From positions 4,416,501 to 4,480,500 of the forward strand of contig NZ_CP006644.1 in the NCBI RefSeq assembly GCF_000512205.2: 64,000 nt of DNA, read 5' to 3'. Below the pieces are notes generated by a model. It saw nothing but the letters and a program-made list of their open reading frames with translations. It searched no databases and was not told where the DNA came from. The stretch comes from Sphingomonas sanxanigenens DSM 19645 = NX02. GTDB lineage: Bacteria > Pseudomonadota > Alphaproteobacteria > Sphingomonadales > Sphingomonadaceae. Shown here piece by piece: positions 51,371-60,115 of this stretch. The translations under genes were made by a program, and so were the position numbers. The stretch's first letter is position 1; the number at the start of each line of letters is the position of its first letter.

Positions 51371-51433
51371 CGCTCTTGCGCGATTTCTGTCGGTTCTACA
51401 ACCGCTCGATCATCCATCGTTCAAACCGGATGC

Positions 51434-51459
51434 GGAACAAGCCCCGCGCACAGGACGTT
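51434..51459 (+). promoter_or_regulatory. Candidate sigma-EcfG promoter
   Basis: GGAAC (51434-51438), 17-bp spacer, CGTT (51456-51459): an exact match to the alphaproteobacterial general-stress promoter form. It lies 77 bp before the OmpA lipoprotein ATG, in the right orientation. Confidence 0.7.
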
Positions 51460-51535
51460 CTTGCCGTAAACGGGCCGATATGATTGTTCCCCCACAATCG
51501 GCGACGAACGTCCCGGGAAGCAGGAAAGGAAGAAC

Positions 51536-52219
51536 ATGCAACACTCGGGCAGGATCCTCACGACAGCGGCGGCGCTTGCCGCTCTCCTCGGCACGTCGGG
51601 CTGCATCACCGATCCGGTGACCGGCGAGAAGCGCGTTTCGAAGGCGGCGATCGGCGGCGCCGCGGGCGTGGTCGGCGGCTATTTCCTGGGCGACCTGATC
51701 GGCGGACGCGGCGACCGCACGGAGAAGATCCTCGGCGCGGGCATCGGCGGGATCGCCGGCGCCGCGATCGGTTCCTACATGGACAAGCAGGAACAGGAAC
51801 TGCGCCGCAAGACTGCGGGTACCGACGTGGAAGTGACGCGCGACGGCGACAATCTGATCCTCAACATGCCGTCCGGCATCACCTTCGGCTATGACAGCGC
51901 GGCGATCCAGCCGCAGTTCCGCAAGACATTGGACGACGTCGCCGGAACGCTTGCCAGCTACGAGAAGACCTATGTCGACGTCTATGGCCATACCGATTCG
52001 GATGGCAGCGACGCCTACAACCAGGGGCTTTCGGAACGGCGCGCCAAGTCCGTGGCAGACTATCTCTCCAGCCATGGCGTATCGTCCGCGCGCCTCGCGA
52101 CACAGGGCTTCGGTGAATCGCAGCCGATCGCGGACAATGCGACGCCCGAGGGAAAGGCCGCGAACCGGCGCGTCGAGATCAAGGTCGTGCCGATTCCCGA
52201 AACCGAAACCCGTCGCTGA
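51536..52219 (+). CDS. OmpA-family lipoprotein with glycine zipper
   Basis: 227 residues; AGGAAAGGAAG stands just before the ATG. A lipoprotein signal ends at about Cys23 (LLGTSGC). Glycine-zipper helices span about 35-85 (AAIGGAAGVVGGYFLGDLIGG, ILGAGIGGIAGAAIGSYMD). The C-terminal OmpA domain has DVYGHTDSDGSDAYNQGLSERRAKSV, which binds peptidoglycan meso-DAP in known members, and ends ANRRVEIKV. It tethers the outer membrane to the wall. An EcfG-type promoter upstream suggests induction by general stress. Confidence 0.92.
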   Translation: MQHSGRILTTAAALAALLGTSGCITDPVTGEKRVSKAAIGGAAGVVGGYFLGDLIGGRGDRTEKILGAGIGGIAGAAIGSYMDKQEQELRRKTAGTDVEVTRDGDNLILNMPSGITFGYDSAAIQPQFRKTLDDVAGTLASYEKTYVDVYGHTDSDGSDAYNQGLSERRAKSVADYLSSHGVSSARLATQGFGESQPIADNATPEGKAANRRVEIKVVPIPETETRR

Positions 52220-52226
52220 CGGACCG

Positions 52227-52257
52227 CGGGGCGCTTTCACGAACATGAGGCGCCCCG
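52227..52257 (+). terminator. Possible terminator after OmpA gene
   Basis: An 8-bp perfect stem CGGGGCGC/GCGCCCCG with a 15-nt loop begins 8 bp after the stop. There is no U-tract, so it may be only a 3'-protecting hairpin. Confidence 0.35.
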
Positions 52258-52310
52258 CCCCCCGTCCGCCCGCGTTGCATCGCCCCATGGATCGCAGCAT
52301 CATGTTGTGA

Positions 52311-53939
52311 ATGCTGCGCGAATTCGCAAACACCGCCCCGGCCCTGATCGCCTATATCGATCATACGCTGACCTATCGGTACGCGAACGAAACCTATCGC
52401 CTGTGGCGCGGACTGGCGCCGGACGACATTGTCGGCAAGTCGATGCGCGAGATCGTCGGCGAGCGCAGCTATGCGATGCTCGAGTCCAAAGCGCGCGCCG
52501 CCCTGGACGGCGAGGCGGTGATTTACGAGATGGAGTTGTTCGACGGCGAGCGCCGCCGCTTCGTCCACGGCAATTACACGCCCGATCGCGCCGCCGACGG
52601 CAGCATCGCCGGCTTCCACGTGCTCGTCACCGACATCAGCGACCGACGCGCGCTCGAGGAACGGCTGGTTCGCAGCGAGCGGCAGTTCAACGACGCCTTC
52701 CGCCACGCGGCCATCGGCATGGCGCTGGTCGCGCTCGACGGCAGCTGGCGTGACGTCAATCCCGCGCTGATCGCGATGCTGGGATATGGCGAGCAGGAAT
52801 TCCTGACGCTGACGTTCCAGGACATCACCCACCCGGACGATCTGGCCGCCGATCTCGATCTGCTCGACGATCTCGTCGCGGGCACCATCCGATCCTATCA
52901 GATGGAGAAGCGCTATTTCCGCAAGGATGGCGCGATCGTGCACGCCATCCTCGCGGTCTCGCTGGTGCGCGGCGAGGATGGCACGCCGCTGCACTTCATA
53001 TCCCAGATCCAGGACATCACCGCGCGCCGCGAGGCGGAGGAACAGCTGTTCAACGAGCATGAACTGTCGCAGGTGACGCTGCGATCGATCGGCGACGGCG
53101 TGATGACGACCGATCGGGAGGCGCGGATCACCTGGCTGAACCCCGCGGCGGAACGGCTGACCGGGCGAAGCAATGCCCAGGCGAAGGGTCTGCCCACGGC
53201 CGAGATTTTCCCGATCGAAACCGAGGATGGGTCTCCGGTCGACGACCCCGTCACCCGCGCGATCGCCACGGGCGAGGTGCAGTTCATCGACACCATCGTC
53301 CTGCTCCGGCGCGCCGATGGCAGCCACGTGCCGGTATCCGATACGGCAGCGCCGATCCGCAACCAGGCCGGCGCGATCGTCGGCGGCGTGCTCGTGTTCC
53401 AGGACGCGTCGGCGGAGCGCGCGCGCCGGCTGCAGCTTCTCGCCGAGGCACGCAGCGACGCGCTGACCGGGCTGCTCAACCGTGCCGGCTTCGACGAGCG
53501 GCTTGCGGCGCTGATGGCGCGCGCCGGCGAGGATCGCCGCGAACTGGCGCTGCTGTTCTGCGACTTGGACGGGTTCAAGCCGATCAACGACACCTATGGC
53601 CACAGCACCGGCGACCAGGTGCTGAAGGAAGTGGCGGCGCGGCTGCTGCGCGGCACCCGGCATGGCGATGTCGTCGCGCGCTGGGCGGGCGACGAGTTCG
53701 TCATCATCATCCAGTTCGATGCCGAAGAGACGCCCGACATCGTCGCGGATCGGCTGACCCGCTCGGTGCGCGAGCCGATCGCCATCGCCGGCCTTGCCCG
53801 GCCGATCAGCGTCGGCATCAGCATCGGCATCTCGATCGCCGGCGCCGTCGGCTGGGATACCGCCGCGCTCCTCAACAAGGCGGACGCCGCGCTCTATGCC
53901 GCCAAGGCGCGGGGCGGCAACGCCGTGCGCTTTGGATAA
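52311..53939 (+). CDS. Triple-PAS diguanylate cyclase
   Basis: 542 residues. PAS domains at about 5-112, 120-245 and 257-375 (ending VTDISDR, IQDITARR, FQDASAER) precede a GGDEF domain (390-540). The active motif is AGDEF (459-463), a form usually still active, and the inhibitory site RxxD is present as Arg450-Asp453. It makes cyclic di-GMP in response to a small-molecule, redox or light signal. The start directly abuts the stop of a 7-codon frame (52287-52310), with no clear ribosome site, so coupled initiation is possible. Confidence 0.9.
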   Translation: MLREFANTAPALIAYIDHTLTYRYANETYRLWRGLAPDDIVGKSMREIVGERSYAMLESKARAALDGEAVIYEMELFDGERRRFVHGNYTPDRAADGSIAGFHVLVTDISDRRALEERLVRSERQFNDAFRHAAIGMALVALDGSWRDVNPALIAMLGYGEQEFLTLTFQDITHPDDLAADLDLLDDLVAGTIRSYQMEKRYFRKDGAIVHAILAVSLVRGEDGTPLHFISQIQDITARREAEEQLFNEHELSQVTLRSIGDGVMTTDREARITWLNPAAERLTGRSNAQAKGLPTAEIFPIETEDGSPVDDPVTRAIATGEVQFIDTIVLLRRADGSHVPVSDTAAPIRNQAGAIVGGVLVFQDASAERARRLQLLAEARSDALTGLLNRAGFDERLAALMARAGEDRRELALLFCDLDGFKPINDTYGHSTGDQVLKEVAARLLRGTRHGDVVARWAGDEFVIIIQFDAEETPDIVADRLTRSVREPIAIAGLARPISVGISIGISIAGAVGWDTAALLNKADAALYAAKARGGNAVRFG

Positions 53940-53944
53940 CGTGT

Positions 53945-54739
53945 TCAGGGAGCCGTATATTGCCCGCAAGCCGGCAATGCGGCGTCGGGCACATAGCGGC
54001 CGGCGGCGGCATCGAAGCGGAAGCGGCGCTCATAGGTGCAGCCGGCATCCTGTTCCCACACCAGATCCCCGCGCGTAAGTGGCGGATTTTCGGACGAATC
54101 CTTGTCGCGGGCGACGCCGCGCGGGAAATTGGCCGCCTTTGTGGTCAGCCGGAGCGGCGGCAGCGCGGCGCCGGGACCCGCCGTCTCGAGGCGCGCTTCG
54201 AGGCGATATTCGTCATGGCAGGCAGCACGGCGCTTCTCGACATCCTCTTCGCTGAAGCAGGCGCGGATCAGCAGGTCTCCCCGCAGCGGCGCCGCGAGCA
54301 CCGTCACCGGCGCGCGGCCGGGCACGAGATGCACCAGCCGCTGCTCGGTATAGGCGCCGCCCCCGCCCGAATAGCCCGCGGTCCAGGTCGCGAGCGCGCC
54401 GACCAGCACGCTGCCATCCTTCAATCGCAAAATGGCGGGCATCGGCGCGAGTTTCGGCGCCTCGCGATCCGTCTCGGCGTCGGCGGCCAGCCGCGCCACC
54501 TCCCGCCCCTTCGCGGTGACCACCAGAGCCTCACCCTCTTCGGACGCGGCGGCGACGCACCAGGCGCCGTCGGTCGTGCAGAGGGGCGCATCCCCGGCCG
54601 CGGCGGCGAGCGGCTCGAACCCGCCCGGCCGGTCATCGTCGACCGTCCGCACCTCGGCGGGCAGGGCGGGGCCGAGCGCCAGCGCACCGAGCGCGGCAGC
54701 CAGGGCGAACGGGCGGCGGATCAAGCTGTGCATCATCAT
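53945..54739 (-). CDS. Exported protein of unknown function
   Basis: 264 residues from the first of three successive ATG codons (54739, 54736, 54733) behind GGAGG. A signal peptide covers about 1-28 (RRPFALAAALGALALGPALPA). The mature part is soluble, with paired cysteines (LCTTDGAWC, RACFSEEDVEKRRAACHDEY, GCTYERRF...PACGQY) that suggest several disulfides, consistent with the periplasm. I do not recognise the family. It converges on the PAS-GGDEF gene with a 5-bp gap. Confidence 0.75.
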   Translation of the reverse strand: MMMHSLIRRPFALAAALGALALGPALPAEVRTVDDDRPGGFEPLAAAAGDAPLCTTDGAWCVAAASEEGEALVVTAKGREVARLAADAETDREAPKLAPMPAILRLKDGSVLVGALATWTAGYSGGGGAYTEQRLVHLVPGRAPVTVLAAPLRGDLLIRACFSEEDVEKRRAACHDEYRLEARLETAGPGAALPPLRLTTKAANFPRGVARDKDSSENPPLTRGDLVWEQDAGCTYERRFRFDAAAGRYVPDAALPACGQYTAP

Positions 54740-54838
54740 GCCCTCCTCCTAAGCCCTTGATCCGGGACTGTTTGTGATCGCCCGCACAATTGCGTTCCGG
54801 CGCATGACGGCGGCGCGCCGATCGGCTAGACTGATGGC

Positions 54839-55018
54839 ATGTCAGACCGTTTCGAACGCCATCGCCAGCCCTGGACGCAGGACGAAATCCAGAAGCTCCA
54901 CACCCTCGCGAAGAAGGGCATGGCGCTGAAAGCCATCGCCAAGGCCCTCACCCGCAGCGAGGAATCGACGAAGGACCGCGCCAAGCTGGACGGGCTCTCG
55001 ATCGCCAAGCTGCGCTGA
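54839..55018 (+). CDS. Small Myb/SANT-like DNA-binding protein
   Basis: 59 residues, MSDRFERHRQPWTQDEIQKL to SIAKLR. The segment PWTQDEIQKLHTLAKKGMALKAIAKALTRSEESTKDRAKLDGL has the form W-T-x-[DE]-E...L...G...IA..L.R....V..[KR]..L, as in the N-terminal DNA-binding domain of GcrA and SANT-like small proteins. It reads as a complete gene with strongly coding third positions. It faces away from the exported-protein gene across a 99-bp gap. Its targets are unknown. Confidence 0.72.
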   Translation: MSDRFERHRQPWTQDEIQKLHTLAKKGMALKAIAKALTRSEESTKDRAKLDGLSIAKLR

Positions 55019-55126
55019 CGACCCGGCGCCCATGGCGCCGCTTCCCCCGCTCCCGACACGGACTTGGGCGACGCTCTCGCGCCGCCCCGGTCTGCACAAC
55101 AATCCCCCAGGGAAGCGTGAAGGAAA

Positions 55127-55942
55127 TCACCGGCAGTTCGGCGACGATCCAATATCCACCAGACTATCGACCCGCCCATCGGCCACCGCCATCTGCAGGC
55201 ACTGCCGCGTGTCGCGATTGTACCAGATCGTATAGGCCGCATTGCCGCTCTTCAGCGCATCGACATTGCGAAAGCCGCGCGACTGGAGTTCGCCATCGGC
55301 GGACGAGGCCCGCGCGCCCTGCAGGTCACTGACGTTCACCGAGCGGGTATAGCCGCTCGCGCCCGAGCGGTGGCCGTTGCGATGGCTGGTCTCATCCTCG
55401 CGTTGCCGCGTGCCCGCCTCATAGCCGCGCGAATAGGCGTCCGACCGGTCGTAATTGTGATAGCTCTGGTTGTAGAGCCCATCGCGGAAGCCGCGATCAT
55501 AGACGGCATCGGTCTTGTCATCGTCATAATGCTTGCCGTCGTCATGATTGTGCGACTTGTGCGCCAGCGCGATCGCGCCGATCAGCGCGGCCACCGCGAC
55601 GCCCGCCGCCACCGCGCTGCCGTCGGACTTGCCGCCGCGCTGGTTGCAGTCCGCTGCGGGCGTATCGGTAATCGCATCATAGCGCCCGTCGACCGTCGCC
55701 ACCGACAGGCATTGCTTGCGCCCCGAATGCCACCAATAGCTCCAGGCGCGGTCGTTCGACTTTTCGGTCTTGATATGGACATAGCCGCGCTGTTCGAGCT
55801 GCGTCTCGCCACCGGCAGCGCGCGCGCCGACCAGATCGGAGACGTCGCGCGGCGTGGCTGCCATGGCGATCGTCGGCATGGCGATGGTCGGCATCAACAA
55901 TGCGGCGGCAGCGATGCCCCCGACCCAATGTTTTGCAAGCAT
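55127..55942 (-). CDS. Secreted protein with two copies of a novel domain
   Basis: 271 residues from the ATG at 55942 (AGGGA 9 nt upstream). Signal peptide about 1-28, containing the duplicated MPTIAMPTIAMAA. Two homologous domains flank a central helix: DVSDLVGARAAGGETQLEQRGY...WWHSGRKQCLSVATVDGRYDAI (about 31-95) and NVSDLQGARASSADGELQSRGF...WYNRDTRQCLQMAVADGRVDSL (about 203-268). Between them lie a hydrophobic stretch (AVAAGVAVAALIGAIALAH) and a His/Asp/Tyr-rich segment (HNHDDGKHYDDDKT) that could bind metal. Each domain has Cys pairs. The function is unknown. Confidence 0.78.
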   Translation of the reverse strand: MLAKHWVGGIAAAALLMPTIAMPTIAMAATPRDVSDLVGARAAGGETQLEQRGYVHIKTEKSNDRAWSYWWHSGRKQCLSVATVDGRYDAITDTPAADCNQRGGKSDGSAVAAGVAVAALIGAIALAHKSHNHDDGKHYDDDKTDAVYDRGFRDGLYNQSYHNYDRSDAYSRGYEAGTRQREDETSHRNGHRSGASGYTRSVNVSDLQGARASSADGELQSRGFRNVDALKSGNAAYTIWYNRDTRQCLQMAVADGRVDSLVDIGSSPNCR

Positions 55943-56126
55943 CCCTGTTTCCCTGTTGCGAGCCCCCTCGCCGGCACAGGCTTGCGCCCGGCGGCGACCG
56001 GAATCAACGTCGTTTGCAGCCCTGCCGATTGTTGACCGTGGCGCATAGCTGCTGGGCATCGATGCGCCCTAATCACGGCCATTCCATCCCGCCATATTGT
56101 GACCGGACGGCAAGGGAGATCGCCCC

Positions 56127-57161
56127 ATGGACTATCGCACGCTCGGCGGCTCGGGGCTCAAGGTGCCCGCGCTCAGCTTCGGCACCGGGACCTTCGGCGG
56201 ACGGGGTCCGCTGTTCTCCGCCTGGGGCAACAGCGACGTCGCGGAAGCGCGGCGGTTGATCGACATCTGCCTCGATGCGGGCGTCACCCTTTTCGACACC
56301 GCCGACGTCTATTCGGCGGGCGCCTCGGAGGACGTGCTGGGCGCCGCGATCAAGGGCCGGCGGGACAGGCTGCTGATCTCCACCAAGACCGGCCTGCCGA
56401 TGGGCGATGGGCCCAATGATGCCGGCACCGGCCGCCACCGGCTGATCGCGGCGGTGGATGCGGCGCTCAAGCGGCTCGGCACCGACTATATCGACCTGCT
56501 CCAGCTTCACGCCTTCGATGCGGCGACGCCGGTGGAGGAGGTGCTGCACACGCTCGATGCGCTGATCCGCGCGGGCAAGATCCGCTTCATCGGTGCCTCC
56601 AACTTCGCCGGCTGGCAGTTGATGAAGGCGCTGGCGGCGGCGGATCGCCATGGCTGGCCGCGCTATGTCGCGCACCAGGTCTATTATGCGCTGGTCGGCC
56701 GCGACTATGAGTGGGAATTGATGCCGCTCGGGCTCGACCAGAAGGTCGGCGCGCTGGTGTGGAGCCCGCTCGGCTGGGGCCGGCTGACCGGCAGGATCCG
56801 CCGCGGCCAGCCGTTGCCCGAAGGCAGCCGCCTGCACGACACTGCGCAATGGGGCCCGCCGGTCGACGCGGAACGCCTCTACACCGTGGTCGATACGCTC
56901 GAAGCGGTGGCGGGGGAGACCGGACGCAGCGTGCCGCAGGTCGCGATCGCCTGGCTGCTTGCCCGCCCCACCGTTTCGTCGGTGATCATCGGTGCGCGCA
57001 ACGAGGCGCAGCTCCGCGACAATCTGGGCGCGGTCGGCTGGTCGCTGACGGCGGAGCAGATCGCCCGGCTCGACGCGGCGAGCGACGTGATGCCCGCCTA
57101 TCCCTATTATCCCTACCGCACGCAGGACGGGTTCAGGCGGCTCAACCCGCCGATAGTGTGA
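56127..57161 (+). CDS. Aldo/keto reductase, paralogue of the 26156 gene
   Basis: 344 residues; AAGGGAG lies 10 nt before the ATG. Tetrad residues sit in DTADVYSAG, STKTG and LQLHAFD; FIGASNFAGWQ and VIIGARNEAQLRDNLGA complete the family pattern. It shares its whole layout and the aromatic tail (PAYPYYPYR versus LLYPYWHQ) with the other reductase, so the two are duplicates within the genome. The substrate is unknown. It converges on tilS. Confidence 0.9.
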   Translation: MDYRTLGGSGLKVPALSFGTGTFGGRGPLFSAWGNSDVAEARRLIDICLDAGVTLFDTADVYSAGASEDVLGAAIKGRRDRLLISTKTGLPMGDGPNDAGTGRHRLIAAVDAALKRLGTDYIDLLQLHAFDAATPVEEVLHTLDALIRAGKIRFIGASNFAGWQLMKALAAADRHGWPRYVAHQVYYALVGRDYEWELMPLGLDQKVGALVWSPLGWGRLTGRIRRGQPLPEGSRLHDTAQWGPPVDAERLYTVVDTLEAVAGETGRSVPQVAIAWLLARPTVSSVIIGARNEAQLRDNLGAVGWSLTAEQIARLDAASDVMPAYPYYPYRTQDGFRRLNPPIV

Positions 57162-57166
57162 CCGGA

Positions 57167-58108
57167 TCAGCCCGTGCGCCGCGGCGGCGCCCGGCCGATG
57201 CGCCATCGCCCGCCGCGCCCCGCGACGAGCAGCGCGCCGATGCTCGCCTTGCCGTCCGCGGCAAGCGCCGCGACCAGCCGGTCGAGCTCTGGCCCGGTCG
57301 GATCGAGGCCGGGCTGCAGCCGTGCCAATGCGCGGCGCAGCAGCCGGCGCAGCAGTTCCGGGGGGATGCCCGCGGGGTCGAGCAGCAGCGCCTCGCCCTC
57401 GGCGCGGAGCCGCTCGGGTTCGAGTTGCGCCACGCTCCAGTCGAGCGCTGCCTCGGCATCGGCGAGGTGCGATGCGCTGGCCGCCACCGCGGGCACGTCG
57501 ATCCAATCGGCCTGGGCGAGCGCCGCGCGCATCCGCGTCCGATCGAACCGCGGATCGCGGTTGGACGGGTCGTCGACCGGCTCGATGCCGGCCCCCGCGA
57601 CCACCGCCGCCAGTTCGTCGCGGCGCCAGCCGAGCAGCGGCCGCACGACATGGCCGTTGACCGCGCGGATGCCCGCCAGCCCGCCGACGCCGGCGCCCCG
57701 GTTGAGCCGCATCAGCAAGGTTTCGGCCTGATCGTCCGCATGGTGCGCGGTCAGCACCCAGTCGAGCGCCTCATGCTCCCGCCACGCCTCCAGCAGCGCG
57801 TAGCGCGCGGCGCGGGCGCCGGCCTGCACCGATCCGACGATCGGCGCGGGCGGGCGCAATATGGCGTGGGGGATGCGGAATTGCGCCGCGACGGTCGCGA
57901 CCATCGCCGCCTCGATCGCGGCGGCGGGGCGCAGGCCATGGTCGACGGTTGCCGCCGCGACCTCGTCCGCACCCGCGTCGCGCGCCAGCAGCAACAGCGC
58001 GAGGCTGTCGGCGCCGCCCGAAACCGCGATGCCGATCCGCGCCTTGGCGACGCTGCCGATCAGCCGGCCGAGATCCTCGGCGAAGCGGCGGTTCAGGCCG
58101 CCCGGCAC
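57167..58108 (-). CDS. tilS: tRNA(Ile)-lysidine synthase
   Basis: 313 residues. The PP-loop SGGADS is at 30-35, followed by TVDHGLRPAAAIEA and LTAHHADDQAETLLMRLNRGAGVGGLAGI, the defining motifs. TilS ligates lysine to C34 of tRNA-Ile(CAU), changing its codon reading to AUA; it is essential. The C-terminal domain is short, as in other alphaproteobacteria. Its start overlaps the 3' end of cpoB by 16 nt, giving an operon. Confidence 0.94.
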   Translation of the reverse strand: MPGGLNRRFAEDLGRLIGSVAKARIGIAVSGGADSLALLLLARDAGADEVAAATVDHGLRPAAAIEAAMVATVAAQFRIPHAILRPPAPIVGSVQAGARAARYALLEAWREHEALDWVLTAHHADDQAETLLMRLNRGAGVGGLAGIRAVNGHVVRPLLGWRRDELAAVVAGAGIEPVDDPSNRDPRFDRTRMRAALAQADWIDVPAVAASASHLADAEAALDWSVAQLEPERLRAEGEALLLDPAGIPPELLRRLLRRALARLQPGLDPTGPELDRLVAALAADGKASIGALLVAGRGGRWRIGRAPPRRTG

Positions 58109-58986
58109 TTGGCGGTGGTGCGGCCCCTGGCAACCTGCGCCTTCAGCGCCGCGGTCGCCGTGCCGCCATAAACCTCGTTGAACTCGTCATAGACCTGGCA
58201 GGCCTTGGCGGGCTGCTTGAGCTGGATGAAGCTCTGCCCCAGATAATAGAGACTGTCGGGGGCGCGCTCGCCCCGCGGGTTCTGCTGGTAGTTCTGCAGG
58301 AAGGCGCTCACCGCCAGTTCGGGCTTGCCGCCATCGAGATAGGCACGGCCGAGCAGGTTGCGGGTGAAGCTGATCCGCTTGTGCGAGGGATATTTGGCAG
58401 CCGCTGCCTTGAGCTGCGCCTGCGCCTCGTCGAAGCGCTTCGCTTCCCACAGGCGATAGCCATAGAGATAGGCATCCTCGCCGGCATCGCCGGTATCGGG
58501 GCGCGCGATCGACACCGCAGTGTCGCCGGCCGCCGGCGCGCCGTCCACCGCCGGATCCGGCATGGCCCCGGCATCCCCGTCCAGCGTCGGTGCGACGGGT
58601 GGCGCTGTCGGCTCCAGCGCCTTGATCCGCGCATCGAAATCCGCCTGCGCCTTGGCGAAGGCCTCCTGGAGCAGCCGGATCTCGTTGGCATTCTGTTCGG
58701 CCTGGCCGGTCAGCGAGGCGAGTTGCGACTCAAGCGCATCGACGCGCGCGGTCAGGTCGGCGAGCGGTGCGGTCGCCGGGCTGCCGATCTCGGGCGGCGG
58801 CGCCTGCGGCACGACGATGTCCGGTTCGACGGTCTGCCCGGAGCCACCGGGAAAGACCTTGCGCTGGACGGCGCGCATCTCGCGCTCCAGCTTGTCGACC
58901 CGGCGCGGCAGCGCGTCGCTCTGCGCGAAGGCCGGCATCGCGGTGCCGGCGACGAGCAACAAGGTGGCGATCAGCGTCTTGCGCAT
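58093..58986 (-). CDS. cpoB: Cell-division coordinator CpoB (YbgF)
   Basis: 297 residues. Signal peptide (RKTLIATLLLVAGTAMPAFAQ), N-terminal coiled coil (LPRRVDKLEREMRAVQRKV, LTARVDALESQLASLTGQAEQNANEIRLLQEAF), a Pro/Ala linker, then TPR repeats (DAYLYGYRLWEAKRFDEAQAQLKAAAAKYPSHKRISFTRNLLGRAYLDGG). It works in the periplasm with Tol-Pal and PBP1b to link wall synthesis to outer-membrane constriction. tol/pal genes are not in the window. It overlaps tilS. Confidence 0.92.
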   Translation of the reverse strand: MRKTLIATLLLVAGTAMPAFAQSDALPRRVDKLEREMRAVQRKVFPGGSGQTVEPDIVVPQAPPPEIGSPATAPLADLTARVDALESQLASLTGQAEQNANEIRLLQEAFAKAQADFDARIKALEPTAPPVAPTLDGDAGAMPDPAVDGAPAAGDTAVSIARPDTGDAGEDAYLYGYRLWEAKRFDEAQAQLKAAAAKYPSHKRISFTRNLLGRAYLDGGKPELAVSAFLQNYQQNPRGERAPDSLYYLGQSFIQLKQPAKACQVYDEFNEVYGGTATAALKAQVARGRTTAKCRAA

Positions 58987-59013
58987 GCAGTTAGGCCCCT
59001 ACGGTCTGGAAAT

Positions 59014-59048
59014 GGTGGATCATGCCTTCCTAATATGGCCGATCCACC
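59014..59048 (-). terminator. Possible terminator after the RodZ-like gene
   Basis: 8-bp perfect arms GGTGGATC/GATCCACC (59014-59021, 59041-59048), 12 bp after the RodZ-like stop; in the leftward reading the stem is followed by ATTTCC. The loop is large (19 nt), so the call is weak. Confidence 0.35.
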
Positions 59049-59060
59049 CTGTCGCCCAGC

Positions 59061-59996
59061 TTAAGGCGTACCGGGCTCGGCAGACGGCGCATCGTCACGC
59101 ACCAGCGGCTCAGCCGTGGGCTCGGCCGCAGGCGGTGCCGGGCGAGCGCGGGCGGCGGGCGCGGGCGACGTTCCCGCGGCCGGCGTCGGCGCAACACCGG
59201 GTGCCGCCCCCCGCGCGGCCAATGCCGCGGCGCCGATCCCGATCCCTTCGACGCGGCCTTCGCCCAGCGCGGGCACCGCGACACCGCCGACGCTGACCGT
59301 CAGCGCCTCGGCGCGGCCGGTCGTCAAGGTCGGGGTGATCGCGTCGGGCGGCACTTCGTAGCGCTCACCGGTCGCCAATTCCTTCTCGAGCAGCCGCTTG
59401 CCCTCACCATCGGTAATGCGCAGCCACACCGTGTCGACCGCGGTCAGCACCACCGGACCGGTGGGTGCGGCGGGCGTCGGCGCCGGTGCAGCGGCCGGCG
59501 CGGGCGCCGGCGCCGGCTGGCCGGAAATCACCGCATCGGCGGCCTGTTCGGCCTCGCTGCGTCCCGATCCGCCGACGAACAATTCGGACCGCCAGATGCC
59601 ATAGCCGACGAGCACGAGCAGCGCGATCGCCACCGCCGTCCAGGTGAGCAGGCGCGTCGGCACGCGCGCGGGATCGGCCGGCTCATAGGGCTGCAGTTCG
59701 ACCCGCTTGGGCGTCGATGTGCCCGCGACTTCCATCTCCTGCCGCAGCGACCGCGCGGTCTCGACCTCATCGATGCCGACGGCGCGGGCATAGGCCTTGC
59801 CGAAGCCCAGCGTGTAGGTGATCGAGGGCAGGGTCGCGAAATCGCCCGCCTCCATCGCCTCCAGATGGCGCAACTGGACGCGGGTGCGCGACGCGATGTC
59901 CGCCAGTTCCAATCCCGCCGCCTCGCGGGCCGCACGGAGCCTTTCGCCCACGCGCCTCGGGAAGAGGTTACCGTCCTCATTCTCGCGATCAGTCAT
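59061..59996 (-). CDS. RodZ-like helix-turn-helix membrane protein
   Basis: 311 residues. A cytosolic HTH_25 domain (about 14-80, VGERLRAAREAAGLELADIASRTRVQLRHLEAMEAGDFATLP, TYTLGFGKAYARAVG) leads to one membrane helix (about 114-133), a Pro/Ala-rich linker, a periplasmic DUF4115 domain (VWLRITDGEGKRLLEKELATGERYEVP...LTVSVGGVAVPALG) and another Pro/Ala-rich tail of ~55 residues. RodZ binds MreB and supports rod shape. It precedes cpoB, another cell-envelope gene. Confidence 0.88.
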   Translation of the reverse strand: MTDRENEDGNLFPRRVGERLRAAREAAGLELADIASRTRVQLRHLEAMEAGDFATLPSITYTLGFGKAYARAVGIDEVETARSLRQEMEVAGTSTPKRVELQPYEPADPARVPTRLLTWTAVAIALLVLVGYGIWRSELFVGGSGRSEAEQAADAVISGQPAPAPAPAAAPAPTPAAPTGPVVLTAVDTVWLRITDGEGKRLLEKELATGERYEVPPDAITPTLTTGRAEALTVSVGGVAVPALGEGRVEGIGIGAAALAARGAAPGVAPTPAAGTSPAPAARARPAPPAAEPTAEPLVRDDAPSAEPGTP

Positions 59997-60115
59997 GCTG
60001 CTGCGCCCCGTTCCTGGGCTTGGATTTATGCGGTGCCCGATGCGCGGCCTTCTCGCCTATCGCCTTGCTCTGTGTCAATCGCGCAACACTCGGAAATCTC
60101 GGCTTTTCACCCGCT

